DNA of 64,000 nucleotides from Rhodobacteraceae bacterium M385 (GCA_025141835.1 CP081102.1:2170001-2234000), one strand, 5' to 3'; positions 52,331-61,659 are shown, counted from the stretch's first letter. Notes: a model not told the origin generated them from the sequence alone. Translations and numbers: made by a program.

Positions 52331-53827
52331 TCATTCCGCCGCCTCCCTTACGCCCGCAAACTCTTCCGGGAACTGTTCCAACGCGCTCATCACCGGATAG
52401 GGCGTGAAGCCGCCCAAGGCGCAGAGCGAGCCGTCTTTCATGGTCTCACACAGGTCCACCAACAACGGCACCGCCGTGGCGTCGCCCTCTGCGATCCGGT
52501 CGAGCGTTTCCACCCCCCGGACCGAGCCGATGCGGCAGGGCGTACACTTGCCGCAGCTCTCAATCGCGCAGAATTCCATCGCGAACCGCGCCATGCCCAA
52601 CATGTCGGCGCTGTCGTCAAACACCACGACGCCCGCATGGCCAATCAGCCCGCCTGCCCCGTCAAAGGGCTCGTAGGCAAAAGGTGTGTCAAACTTCTCA
52701 GGCGCGAAATACGCCCCCAAGGGCCCACCGACCTGCACCGCCTTCACAGGCCGCCCGGAGGCACTGCCGCCGCCAATGTCGTTAACCAATTCGCCCAGAG
52801 GCATCCCGAAGGCCGTCTCAAACAGACCGCCGTGCTTTACGTTGCCCGCGATCTGGATCGGCATCGTGCCCTTGGACCGCCCCAACCCGAAGCTGGCGTA
52901 ATGCTCGGCGCCCTTCTCGAAGATCACCGGAACGGTGGCCAAAGAGATCACGTTGTTAACCACCGTAGGCCGCCCCAGAAACCCTTCCAACGCGGGCAGT
53001 GGTGGCTTGGCGCGCACCACGCCGCGCTTGCCCTCCAGCGAATTCAGAAGCGAGGTTTCTTCGCCACAAACATAAGCGCCCGCACCCACGCGCACTTCGA
53101 TATCGAATTCATGTGACGAATGAAGAACGCGACCCAACACATTGTTCTGACGTGCAATTTCAATCGCCGCCCGCATCACCTCAATGGCGTCAGGGTATTC
53201 AGACCGTAGGTAGATGTAGCCCTTCGTGGCCCCCACGCCGAGGCCCGCAATCACCATGCCTTCGATCAGACAGAAGGGATCGCCCTCCATAATCATCCGA
53301 TCCGCAAATGTACCGCTGTCGCCCTCGTCGGCATTGCACACGATGTATTTCTGCGGCCCCGCTGCTTGGCGCACGGTGTTCCACTTGATCCCTGTCGGGA
53401 AGCCCGCGCCGCCCCGGCCGCGCAGGCCCGAGTCCGTGACATGGGTGGTGATCTCTTCGGCGCTCATCTCCAGCGCTTTTCGCAAGCCTGTCAGCCCGCC
53501 GTGGGCCTCGTACTCGGCCAAGGACAACGGATCAATCACGCCGCAGCGCTGAAACGTTAACCGGTTTTGCTTGGCATAGAACGGGATCTCTTCCACGGGG
53601 CCGAGCCCCTTTGCGCTGCCGTCCATGATCGCCGCCACGTCGGCCACGCCTGCCGCGCCATAGCCCACTCGGACGCCGTCACGTTCCACCTCTACCAAAG
53701 GTTCCAGCCAGATCATCCCGCGGGAGCCGTTGCGCACAACCTCTGCGCCTGCCGCAACAAATGCCGCCGCCACATCATCCGCGCCAAGGGCCTTGGCTGC
53801 TGCATCGCGAGGAACCCAAACCTTCAT
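52331..53827 (-). CDS. fdsB: NAD-dependent formate dehydrogenase beta subunit (NuoF-like)
   Basis: 498 residues. It holds FMN, the NAD(H) site and a [4Fe-4S] cluster, passing electrons from FdsA to NAD+. An N-terminal thioredoxin-like part (about 1-110) precedes the NuoF core with GLRGRGGAGFPTGIKW (FMN), NADEGDSGTFADR, GAYVCGEETSLLNSLEG and the cluster cysteines in ESCGKCTPCRIG. The ATG at 53827 overlaps the fdsG TGA by 4 nt; a longer frame upstream lies within fdsG and is rejected. Confidence 0.96.
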   Translation of the reverse strand: MKVWVPRDAAAKALGADDVAAAFVAAGAEVVRNGSRGMIWLEPLVEVERDGVRVGYGAAGVADVAAIMDGSAKGLGPVEEIPFYAKQNRLTFQRCGVIDPLSLAEYEAHGGLTGLRKALEMSAEEITTHVTDSGLRGRGGAGFPTGIKWNTVRQAAGPQKYIVCNADEGDSGTFADRMIMEGDPFCLIEGMVIAGLGVGATKGYIYLRSEYPDAIEVMRAAIEIARQNNVLGRVLHSSHEFDIEVRVGAGAYVCGEETSLLNSLEGKRGVVRAKPPLPALEGFLGRPTVVNNVISLATVPVIFEKGAEHYASFGLGRSKGTMPIQIAGNVKHGGLFETAFGMPLGELVNDIGGGSASGRPVKAVQVGGPLGAYFAPEKFDTPFAYEPFDGAGGLIGHAGVVVFDDSADMLGMARFAMEFCAIESCGKCTPCRIGSVRGVETLDRIAEGDATAVPLLVDLCETMKDGSLCALGGFTPYPVMSALEQFPEEFAGVREAAE

Positions 53828-54291
53828 TGCGCAACCTCCGCCACCAGCGCCTCGGCCGTCACGCGGCCCTTCACCTTGCCGTCGATCATCGCCGCCGGAG
53901 CGCAGGCGCACAGGCCAAGGCAGTAAATCGGCTCGACCGTCAGCGCCCCGTCTTTGCTGGTCTCACCCCAGCCAAGACCAAGCATTTCTAGCACCTTCGC
54001 AGACAGATCATTGGCGCCCATGGCCTGACAGGCCTCGGCCCGACAAATCTTGAGCACACGGGTGCCCGCAGGTTTGCTTCGGAAGTCGTGATAGAACGAA
54101 ATCACCCCATGCAACTCCGCCTCGGTGATGTTGAGTGCATCGGCAATTGGCGCACGTGCGTCATTGGGCACGCAACCGAAGGCGTCTTGGATATCATGCA
54201 AGATCGGCAGCAGCGGCCCCTCAAGGTGCATATTTTGTTGGATAATCGCGCTGATCTCGGCCGGATCGAGCGGGGCTGGCGTAGCTGACAT
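53824..54291 (-). CDS. fdsG: NAD-dependent formate dehydrogenase gamma subunit (NuoE-like)
   Basis: 155 residues. It carries a [2Fe-2S] cluster in a thioredoxin-like fold; the ligands are in CRAEAC (C-x4-C) and CLGLC (C-x3-C), the NuoE spacing. The N-terminal helical bundle includes LPILHDIQDAFGCVP and ELHGVISFYHDF. It is the first structural gene of the fds operon and follows the LysR regulator by 131 bp, where a probable operator lies. Its stop overlaps the fdsB start. Confidence 0.96.
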   Translation of the reverse strand: MSATPAPLDPAEISAIIQQNMHLEGPLLPILHDIQDAFGCVPNDARAPIADALNITEAELHGVISFYHDFRSKPAGTRVLKICRAEACQAMGANDLSAKVLEMLGLGWGETSKDGALTVEPIYCLGLCACAPAAMIDGKVKGRVTAEALVAEVAQ

Positions 54292-54365
54292 GGCGTGCTC
54301 CGAAAATGTTGCCCGATGTATGGCCCCAGTTCATTCAGCATTCAATATCGTTATCCCGTCGGTCG

Positions 54366-54380
54366 ATTGAGAATATCAAT
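54366..54380 (-). promoter_or_regulatory. Probable LysR-type operator before fdsG
   Basis: ATTGA-N5-TCAAT is a perfect dyad containing the T-N11-A pattern bound by LysR-type regulators. It lies 74 nt upstream of fdsG and just after the stop of the LysR gene that precedes the operon. Confidence 0.5.
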
Positions 54381-54422
54381 CAAACGCACCTGCCCGCCCG
54401 ACCCAATACCTGTAGGTTTTCG

Positions 54423-55322
54423 TCAGGTTCCCAAACCCGCCTTCGCCAGCACCCGCGTTTCGGCAATCAGGGCATCCAGCACAGGGGTGTGCGGCTCCCG
54501 AAACGGCGCCACAAGCCCCACGGCGTGATCCATTCCGCCCCCCTCAATCTCGCGGATAGCCAGCTCGGGCTTTCCGGCACAAAGGAACCGCGCCATGTCG
54601 ATCGGCAGCACGGTAATCCAGCCCCCCGCTTGCACATGGGCTGCCAGCACCACGGTCGAGTTGCTTTCCACCTGCGCCTCGGGGGCGACACCTGCGGCCA
54701 TGAAGTTTTCGTTGATGATCCGGCGGTTCTGCATGTTGGAGGTCAGAAGGCACAGACGCTCGCCCGCCAGGTCAGCCCATTCCACCCGATCCTGCAAGGC
54801 GATGTCGCTATCGCGGTGGGCCACAAGCGTATATTTTTCTTGGTATAATGTCTCCATCGTGACGCGGCCCAACGGCTCATTATCGAGGTAGGAAATGCCG
54901 GCATCGACTTCGAGGTTTTCGAGCATAGACAAGATCTCCACCGAGGTGCGGCTAAGGATCGTGAAGCGCACATTGGGATGGGCGGCGGTGAACTGCGCGC
55001 TCAACCGAGCGGCCCATGTCAGCGCCGTCGGGATCACGGCCAACCGAACGATCCCACTGAGCCCGTGGCGGGTGGTGCGCATCTCTTGCCGGAAGGCGCG
55101 GGCATCGCTGACCAACTGCCGCGCCCAGACCAAAGCGCGCTGCCCTTCGGGTGTTAAGCCCCCGTAACGAGAGCCGCGAAAGATCAGCTGCACCCCCAGC
55201 ATTTCCTCTAGCTGTTTGATCCCTGTGGACAGGGTCGGCTGGGTCAGGCCAAGGCTTTCAGCCGCCCGGCCAAAGTGGGCTTCACGGGCGACGGCGATGA
55301 ACATTTCGAGTTTATGGATCAT
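54423..55322 (-). CDS. LysR-type regulator of the formate dehydrogenase operon
   Basis: 299 residues. The N-terminal winged helix-turn-helix reads MIHKLEMFIAVAREAHFGRAAESLGLTQPTLSTGIKQLEE, and a periplasmic-binding-like effector domain follows (about 90-290). The ATG at 55322 is the family-like start; a GTG two codons before is less likely. It is transcribed in the same direction as fdsG, not divergently. A formate- or molybdate-linked signal is possible but not shown. An ATCGAGAAATCCTATC stretch upstream resembles the fds dyad and may serve autoregulation. Confidence 0.92.
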   Translation of the reverse strand: MIHKLEMFIAVAREAHFGRAAESLGLTQPTLSTGIKQLEEMLGVQLIFRGSRYGGLTPEGQRALVWARQLVSDARAFRQEMRTTRHGLSGIVRLAVIPTALTWAARLSAQFTAAHPNVRFTILSRTSVEILSMLENLEVDAGISYLDNEPLGRVTMETLYQEKYTLVAHRDSDIALQDRVEWADLAGERLCLLTSNMQNRRIINENFMAAGVAPEAQVESNSTVVLAAHVQAGGWITVLPIDMARFLCAGKPELAIREIEGGGMDHAVGLVAPFREPHTPVLDALIAETRVLAKAGLGT

Positions 55323-55602
55323 GCCCACAGTTTCGCAATCAAGCGCCCCATGTTCAATCGAGAAATCCTATCAAGCAACACAGTCGGCCCTGCCCGACCG
55401 TTCTGCGCCTCGAAAAACCGCAGGGGTCGTTGGCCATTTACCGCCGCGACATTGCGCAAGGAGGTTTGTCAAAACTGTCATAATAGTTCAAAGGTTTATA
55501 TACCCCGCAGGCTACGCACCTTGGACAACGGTTAAGCGGCCAAACGCGGGCATGAATAAACGAGCGTCATCCATGGCGCCGACATAAATACAGGCGATGC
55601 CA
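55323..55602. other. Divergent spacer between the LysR gene and the RND gene
   Basis: About 280 bp with no gene. It must hold the promoters of both directions; the only hint is a LysR-site-like stretch near 55355-55375. Confidence 0.45.
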
Positions 55603-57675
55603 ATGACGGACATAACAGTTGCACGAGGGATCAGCGCAGGGCGTTGGTTGAAGGGGCTGTTGGCAGTGGCAATTACGTTGCTGTCTGTTTGGGGCATTCG
55701 GTCTTTGCAGGTTGAGTCCGACGTTATCAGTGCCCTGTCCGGCAACAGCGATGGGTATCTGGCCTATGAGGCGTTCCAAGACCGATTCCAGCTTGGCGCC
55801 GCGGATGAGGCACTGCTGGTGCGCGCCCCGGACCTTGCCGACCCCGCCGCGTTTGAAGCGTTAGAGAACCTGATCCTTGACCTTCAGTTTACCGATGGCG
55901 TGGCTGAGGTCGTCAGCCTGTTCTCCCTTCCCGCCGAAGGCACGAGCACGCCGTTGATCTTGGCCGATGATAGCGCCCCGTTAGAAGATCGCTTTGCCAG
56001 CTTCATCAGCTCTGGTCCCGCCGCCAGCGCCCTTGTCAGCTCCGCCCGTGACGCTGCGTTGCTGCATGTGATCGCAGTGCCCGACGCGCAACCGGGCGAA
56101 ATAGCCACCATGCTGCCCGACTTGCTTGCCGCCGCCGCCCCCTTGGATGTCGCCGCCGTGGGCCAAGCGGAGGTGGAGCGTCAGATCTCGGCCAACCTCT
56201 TGCGTGACCAGACCTTAGTGACGCCCGTGGCGGTTTTGATTTGCATTCTAGTGGGTGCGATTATCCTGCGCTCGGTCCGGGCGGTTCTGGTCTGCGCCGC
56301 CCCGGCGATTTGCGGCGTATTGTGGTTCATGGGGTTTCTGGGGTGGGCAGGCCACGCGCTGGACCCATGGCTTGCGACGTTGCCGATGTTGGTCATGGTT
56401 CTTGCGTTCGCGGATACCTTGCACCTCTTTTATGCGTCGAGAGAGGAAGGCGGTTTGGAAAAGGCCGTGCACAATGTGATGCCCGCCGCCTTCATGACCT
56501 CTCTCACCTCGGCGTTGGCATTGGCAAGCTTTGGGTTCGCGGGAAGCGATGCCCTGTGGGGCTTGGCCGTGTGGGGGCCTGTGGCGGTGTTCAGCGGCTT
56601 TGCCTCGGTCTACCTTCTGTTCCCCCTCCTCAGCCGTCTGTTCATTCGCGGTGAAATCAACCACCCCGCCGGGTTTTCGATGGTCATGGCCCCGGCCCAA
56701 AGCGGATTGCGCCATCCGCGCCTGATGGCGGTGTTGGCCTTGGCCGTGGTGGCGGGCCTGATCCCCGGCGTAAACAGCACCGATACCGATTTCTCCTTGT
56801 CCGAGCACATTCGCGATGACAGCCCCCTGGGCCACGACCTGATCTTCATGGAGGATGAGGGCCTTGGCTCAGCGAGCTTGTTTGTCGTGGTAGAGGACAC
56901 CGACGGCGAACCGGGCCTGTCGGCTGCCGATGGCCCAAGGATCGCAGAAGCCGCCGCCCTTGCGCTGAGCGGCCCCAATGTCTCGGTCGGGGAAGAGGCC
57001 CCCTTGGTGCCGGAGCGTTTCCGTGCCAGCGATGACCTGGCCGTCGCCTTGCCGGTTCTGGTCCCCCTCGGCAATGGGCCCGAGCGGTTCGGCGCTGAAC
57101 TGGACCGGTTGCGTACCGGGATCGAAGACGCCGGACTTGGCGATACGGCGCGGCTGGCCGGGCAATCGCTTCTCGCCCATGAAGTCGTGCCGGAAACCGT
57201 CGATGCGATGCGCTCTTCGTTCTACATCGCCTTGGCGGCGATCACGCTGGTCGTGGCCCTGTCGCAGCGCACGATAATTTTGGCCGTGCTGGCCACGGCC
57301 GTCAGCGCCCTGCCGATGATGGCGATTGAGGGTGTGTTGTACCTTTCTGGGCGCGGCATGACGATGACGGCGGCGATTGCCCTGACCGTGGCCTTCGGAA
57401 TCGCCGTGGATAACACCATTCATTACCTCAACCGCTGGAAACGCTCCAAAGGGCCACGCGGCACCCGTTTGGGCGAGGCATTGGGCCACGCAGGCCCGCC
57501 AATGGTGGCCTCGACCCTGATTATGACCCTGGGTTTCGGCGCAACTTTGCTGAGTGCGACCGCTTCGATGCCGCAGTTTGGCGTTTTCGTCATCTCGGCG
57601 CTATGGATGGCCTTGGTCGCAGCGCTATGGTTCCTACCGGCGCTGATCCGCTTGGTCAGACGAAAGGAGACGTAA
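55603..57675 (+). CDS. RND/MMPL-family exporter
   Basis: About 690 residues in the two-fold RND plan: TM1 (about 12-30), a periplasmic loop, a cluster of five membrane segments (about 200-345), TM7 (about 372-390), a second loop, and five more at the C-terminus (about 535-685). TM4 contains LPMLVMVLAFADTLHLFY and its counterpart AIALTVAFGIAVDNTIHYLNRW, with the Asp residues expected for proton coupling. No membrane-fusion or outer-membrane partner is adjacent, so it resembles HpnN/MMPL-type lipid exporters. ATG 55603 has AGG at proper distance; 55597 is the alternative. Confidence 0.87.
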   Translation: MTDITVARGISAGRWLKGLLAVAITLLSVWGIRSLQVESDVISALSGNSDGYLAYEAFQDRFQLGAADEALLVRAPDLADPAAFEALENLILDLQFTDGVAEVVSLFSLPAEGTSTPLILADDSAPLEDRFASFISSGPAASALVSSARDAALLHVIAVPDAQPGEIATMLPDLLAAAAPLDVAAVGQAEVERQISANLLRDQTLVTPVAVLICILVGAIILRSVRAVLVCAAPAICGVLWFMGFLGWAGHALDPWLATLPMLVMVLAFADTLHLFYASREEGGLEKAVHNVMPAAFMTSLTSALALASFGFAGSDALWGLAVWGPVAVFSGFASVYLLFPLLSRLFIRGEINHPAGFSMVMAPAQSGLRHPRLMAVLALAVVAGLIPGVNSTDTDFSLSEHIRDDSPLGHDLIFMEDEGLGSASLFVVVEDTDGEPGLSAADGPRIAEAAALALSGPNVSVGEEAPLVPERFRASDDLAVALPVLVPLGNGPERFGAELDRLRTGIEDAGLGDTARLAGQSLLAHEVVPETVDAMRSSFYIALAAITLVVALSQRTIILAVLATAVSALPMMAIEGVLYLSGRGMTMTAAIALTVAFGIAVDNTIHYLNRWKRSKGPRGTRLGEALGHAGPPMVASTLIMTLGFGATLLSATASMPQFGVFVISALWMALVAALWFLPALIRLVRRKET

Positions 57676-58139
57676 TGCGTCCAACTCTTGCCCTTCTGGT
57701 AGCTATGGCTACCGCCCTTCCCGCCGTCCCGGCCCTTGCCGACATTCCGGCTTGGCTTTCAGGCGAGTGGCGTACAAACGCCCGCCTGACAGCGCCAGAC
57801 GGCGCGCGTTTGCGTATCCGCTGCACCCTTGATGCGGCCTCGGCCACCGATGGCAATTGGGGCGGCACCCTTGGGTGCGCCACGGTGCAAGGTCGGTTCC
57901 AGGGGCAATGGCAGGTCGCGGTCAGCGGCACGGACGCCAGTGGCAACGTGGTCTTTTCCGGCACCGATGATGCGCAGATGGATGTGACGGGCTCTTTGAC
58001 CGACACGCGCGTTGACCTGTCTTCGGCCGATGGCCAAGGGGTCGCCTTCGCCCCCGGCGCCGAGGGCGCCTTGATCGTAGAGATGACTGCGATGGGCCCG
58101 CAAAGGCTGACAGGTACGTTAACTTTTGAGTCGCGTTAA
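57675..58139 (+). CDS. Small exported protein coupled to the RND gene
   Basis: 154 residues with a signal peptide (LALLVAMATALPAVPALA) and a compact beta-rich mature part holding two cysteines (in RIRCTLDA and GTLGCATVQ) that may form a disulfide. The ATG shares one base with the TAA of the RND gene (TAATG), and AAAGGAG lies before it, so both are made together. No family is recognised; it may be a periplasmic partner of the exporter. An upstream frame start within the RND gene is rejected. Confidence 0.8.
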   Translation: MRPTLALLVAMATALPAVPALADIPAWLSGEWRTNARLTAPDGARLRIRCTLDAASATDGNWGGTLGCATVQGRFQGQWQVAVSGTDASGNVVFSGTDDAQMDVTGSLTDTRVDLSSADGQGVAFAPGAEGALIVEMTAMGPQRLTGTLTFESR

Positions 58140-58147
58140 CCTTTATG

Positions 58148-58170
58148 GCACTGCCCTACTTGGGCAGTGC
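58148..58170 (+). terminator. Hairpin after the RND operon
   Basis: The 9-bp perfect stem GCACTGCCC/GGGCAGTGC has a 5-nt loop, 8 nt after the stop codon, and is followed by only ATTTG. It is a weak terminator or an RNA-stabilising hairpin. Confidence 0.55.
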
Positions 58171-58309
58171 ATTTGCGCCACACTCTTTGGGCGCTCGGTC
58201 GTAAAAGCACCTGACACCTAGGCCTTAATCCCCATGGCAGCTTGCACCTGTTGCCGTTGCGGAGGGCTTTGTGAAATGTTCTTCCCCACGACGATTGGGG
58301 AGACAGAGT

Positions 58310-61219
58310 ATGACCGACAAAAACGGGCCGAATGGCGCGCCTGAACCATCGCTGGACGAGCCACCGTTTTTTGTCGGGATTGGATCATCGGCTGGCGGGC
58401 TTGAAGCGGTCTCGACCCTTGCGCAGAACCTGTCGCCGGACGTGAACGCCGTCTACATTCTGGCGCAGCATATGTCGCCAACCCACAAAAGCTTGCTCAC
58501 GTCGCTGATCTCTCGGGAAACACCCCTGCCCGTGGTTGAGTTATCCGACGGTGCCACGCCCACGGCACGCACGATCTTTATCACCCCGCCCAACACTGAT
58601 GTGATCCTTGAAAACGGTAAGTTGCGTCTTGTGGACCCTGCGGGGCATCCTGCCTCTCCGAAGCCGTCGGCGGATCGGTTGTTCAAGTCATTGGCCAAGG
58701 AAGCCGGCGAGCATTGCGTTGGCGTTGTTCTTTCGGGCACTGGTAGCGACGGCAGCTACGGCGTACAGGCGATCCGCGAGGCCGGCGGCATCACCATTGC
58801 CCAAGACCTGACCACCGCCAAATACGACGGGATGCCCCAATCGGCGACAGAGACCGGCTGCATCGACTTGACTTTGTCGCCGCAACAGATTGGCGTTCAT
58901 TTATCTAAGATCCTCGCCAGCCCACGTGACTTTGACCAGCTGCGTCGCCTGAACGAGCGTCCCAGCAAGATGTCGGACCTGTTCCACATTCTTCTGGCGC
59001 GCACCAATGTGGATTTCCGCGATTACAAGGAAAACACCGTCGCCCGCCGCATTAACCGCCGCATGGCGGCGCTGGATATCGACGACTACGACAATTACGT
59101 CGCCTATTGCCGAACCTCCGGCGACGAAGTGGAGGCGCTCTATCGCGACCTTCTGATTTCCGTGACGCGCTTCTTTCGTGACAGCAGCCAATTCGACCAA
59201 TTGCGTACCCAATTTGAACGACTGGTAAAGAACAAGGATCTGGGCCAAATCAGACTTTGGGTGGCAGGCTGTGCCACGGGTGAAGAAGCCTACTCTATCG
59301 CCATTATATTGGCCGAGGCCATGGGCGGCGTGGAGCACCTCAAACGGTCCCGCGTCCAGATATTTGCCACCGATATCGATGACCGCGCAATTGAAGTGGC
59401 GCGGCGCGGCAGCTATCCAATTACCGCCGCCGCCGACATTCCCCGTGACCTGTTGGACAAGTATTTCACCGTCTATGATGGGCGGATCGAGGTGGTGCCG
59501 GAACTGCGCTCGATCACCCTGTTTTCCATGCACAACATTTTCCACGATCCCCCGTTCCTGAACGTGGATTTTGTTTCGATCCGCAACGTGATGATCTACT
59601 TCAACGCCGCCCTTCAAAGCCGCGTGTTGCACCGCATTCACTACGCGCTGAACACATCCGGGATGTTGTTTCTGGGGACCTCGGAAACCGTGGGCAATAT
59701 GGAAAGCCTGTTCGAGACCAAGGCCGGCAGCGACAAGATATTCGCCAAACGCCGGATCTCTGCGGCGAACCCTCCGCGGTTTGAGACCGGCACAAGCACC
59801 TATGGCCGTAAAGCACCGACCCAGATCAACAATCGTGCCGACCGAAGCCAGCAGCGAACACCCCCAGAGAGCGGCATGTTCAACACGCTGGCCCGCGCCG
59901 TGGCCCCCAATGGGTTCGTCATTACCAATAGCGGCGAGATGGTTCGGGTCTTTGGTGACATCTCACATCTGACGCAACTGTCCGAGAACGCGCCCCTATG
60001 GATCGGCATTCGTAATCTGCGCAAACCCTTGGGCGATGAGATTCAGGGGCTGATCGCCACGGCGATGAAAACAAAGCAAAGGCGTGACGGGCGTTGGCAC
60101 GACATTGAAGGGCCCGGGTTTAATCAGGCCCGCTCTGTTTGCTACCCGCTGCCTGCTAACGCCGACAGCGAGGCGGGCGAGGATCACCTACTGGTGGCCT
60201 TGGAAACCCGCATGGAAGATCAAATTCCAAAACCTCTTGAGGCATTCGGCGAGAACGAGCAGCAGGCCTATATCCGCCAGATGGAAGTGGAGGTCGCGCA
60301 AACCCGTGAAGCGTTGCAGCAAACCGTGGAGGAGCTGCAAACCACCAACGAGGAACTGCAATCCATCAACGAAGAAATGCAATCCACGAATGAGGAACTC
60401 CAAGCCACCAATGAGGAACTTGAAACCTCGAACGAGGAACTGCAATCCACCAATGAAGAACTGATCACAGTCAACGAAGAGCTTCAGGTAAACTCATCTG
60501 AGCTACAGCGCGTATCCACCGAACTGGCCGCCACCCTAGAGGTGGTCCCCTTCCCCGTTCTGGTAATCGACCAAGCCCTGATTGTGCGCCGGGCGTCCCA
60601 TGTTGCATTGGGGCATTTCAACATCGGCGAACTGCCCGCCACGGGCGTCCATCTGTCCCAATGCTCCCTGCCTGTCGAGATGACCTCGCTGGCGTCGATC
60701 TGCAACGATGTCTTCAAGTTCCGCGACGAACGCCATGTCGTGTTTTACGATGGTAGCACCGCCAAGCAGCTTCAAGTGACCCCATTTCACAACCAAGCGG
60801 GCGATGTGACGGGGGTGGTTGCGACTGTGGTGGACGATATCTCGACCGCGACGGCCGTGGACTTGATCCAGCGCCTTGGTAGTATTGGGCATTGGCAGGT
60901 GGACCTGAAGACTGAGCGTTTGTTCTGGTCTGAGGAGGTGCGCAGAATCCACGGCCTGAGCGCTGACGACCCGCTGCCACTGCTGGAGAATGGGATTGAC
61001 TTCTATCACCCCGATGATCGGGAAGAAGTGGCCAAAGCCGTTAACGATTGTATCGAAACTGGCGCCCCCTTTCAGTTCACCCATCGCCTGATAAACGTGC
61101 AGGGTGACACCATCATTGTCGAGGCCGCGGGCCAGCGGATAGATGATGCCGCAGGCAACCCGTCGCGCCTTATCGGATATTCAGTGACGTCACCGAGGAG
61201 ACCCGAAAAACGGCTCTGA
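58310..61219 (+). CDS. CheB-CheR-PAS fusion signalling protein, 3' end frameshifted
   Basis: 969 residues in frame. The CheB methylesterase domain (about 18-205) has GSSAGG, AQHMSPTHKS and GTGSDGSYG (Ser-His-Asp triad). The CheR domain (about 215-490) has RRINRRMA, TRFFRD and VAGCATGEEAYS (SAM site). A coiled coil follows with repeated TNEELQS units (about 670-730), then two PAS domains. The frame ends in GYSVTSPRRPEKRL and a stop, while the next frame carries FSDVTEETRKTALIQQM and a third PAS, so one base seems lost near 61177. GGGGAG precedes the ATG at 58310. No CheB receiver domain and no kinase domain are seen. Confidence 0.9.
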   Translation: MTDKNGPNGAPEPSLDEPPFFVGIGSSAGGLEAVSTLAQNLSPDVNAVYILAQHMSPTHKSLLTSLISRETPLPVVELSDGATPTARTIFITPPNTDVILENGKLRLVDPAGHPASPKPSADRLFKSLAKEAGEHCVGVVLSGTGSDGSYGVQAIREAGGITIAQDLTTAKYDGMPQSATETGCIDLTLSPQQIGVHLSKILASPRDFDQLRRLNERPSKMSDLFHILLARTNVDFRDYKENTVARRINRRMAALDIDDYDNYVAYCRTSGDEVEALYRDLLISVTRFFRDSSQFDQLRTQFERLVKNKDLGQIRLWVAGCATGEEAYSIAIILAEAMGGVEHLKRSRVQIFATDIDDRAIEVARRGSYPITAAADIPRDLLDKYFTVYDGRIEVVPELRSITLFSMHNIFHDPPFLNVDFVSIRNVMIYFNAALQSRVLHRIHYALNTSGMLFLGTSETVGNMESLFETKAGSDKIFAKRRISAANPPRFETGTSTYGRKAPTQINNRADRSQQRTPPESGMFNTLARAVAPNGFVITNSGEMVRVFGDISHLTQLSENAPLWIGIRNLRKPLGDEIQGLIATAMKTKQRRDGRWHDIEGPGFNQARSVCYPLPANADSEAGEDHLLVALETRMEDQIPKPLEAFGENEQQAYIRQMEVEVAQTREALQQTVEELQTTNEELQSINEEMQSTNEELQATNEELETSNEELQSTNEELITVNEELQVNSSELQRVSTELAATLEVVPFPVLVIDQALIVRRASHVALGHFNIGELPATGVHLSQCSLPVEMTSLASICNDVFKFRDERHVVFYDGSTAKQLQVTPFHNQAGDVTGVVATVVDDISTATAVDLIQRLGSIGHWQVDLKTERLFWSEEVRRIHGLSADDPLPLLENGIDFYHPDDREEVAKAVNDCIETGAPFQFTHRLINVQGDTIIVEAAGQRIDDAAGNPSRLIGYSVTSPRRPEKRL

Positions 61220-61227
61220 TCCAGCAA

Positions 61228-61572
61228 ATGGAAAGGGTGCAGGACAGTCGGAACCTTTCGTTCTACTCCTTTGACCTTGTTGACGAAAAACCTTACTGGA
61301 GCCCTAACATCTATGGCCTGTTAGGCTACACCAACCCCGCCGACGCGCCGGTGTTTCACAGCCTCTCGGATCTGTTCCACCATGGCGACCGCGAAAAGGT
61401 TCAAGCACTTTGGGATACGGCCCATGTGACGGGGGAGAATTTCAACTGCACGGCACGGATTGTGTGCCAAGACGGGCGGCTGCTGACCTGTACCGCACAG
61501 GGGTCGACAGTTACCGACGCCCAAGGTCACGTGACCCATATTTTTGGCCACATTCACCCTGAGAATCCCTAG
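61228..61572 (+). CDS. Detached C-terminal PAS domain of the CheB-CheR protein
   Basis: A 114-residue frame from the ATG at 61228, MERVQDSRNLSFYSFDLVDE then KPYWSPNIYGLLGYTNPADAP, a PAS_3-like domain closing with DAQGHVTHIFGHI. The same frame is open upstream to about 61177, where it continues the second PAS of the larger gene. It is most likely the end of that gene, cut off by a frameshift, and not an independent gene; no Shine-Dalgarno sequence is seen apart from GATCCAG. A sequencing error is possible. Confidence 0.65.
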   Translation: MERVQDSRNLSFYSFDLVDEKPYWSPNIYGLLGYTNPADAPVFHSLSDLFHHGDREKVQALWDTAHVTGENFNCTARIVCQDGRLLTCTAQGSTVTDAQGHVTHIFGHIHPENP

Positions 61573-61597
61573 GAACCTCCGCAAAAACCGGACGGCG

Positions 61598-61612
61598 TTA
61601 AGGTTTTTTTAA
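61598..61612 (+). promoter_or_regulatory. CtrA-like site upstream of the hypothetical gene
   Basis: TTAA-N7-TTAA stands 47 nt before the ATG at 61660, close to the CtrA consensus TTAA-N7-TTAAC but with G in the last place. The T-rich spacer may instead be the end of a weak terminator of the PAS gene. Confidence 0.3.
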
Positions 61613-61659
61613 GGAATGACCGCTAAATATTTCATCAAATGCGGAAAACGGAGGTTCCC

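Noticed and set aside
61177..61219. Programmed -1 frameshift in the CheB-CheR gene
   Set aside because: No X-XXY-YYZ slippery heptamer or following stem is visible at the junction; a simple base loss or sequence error explains it better.
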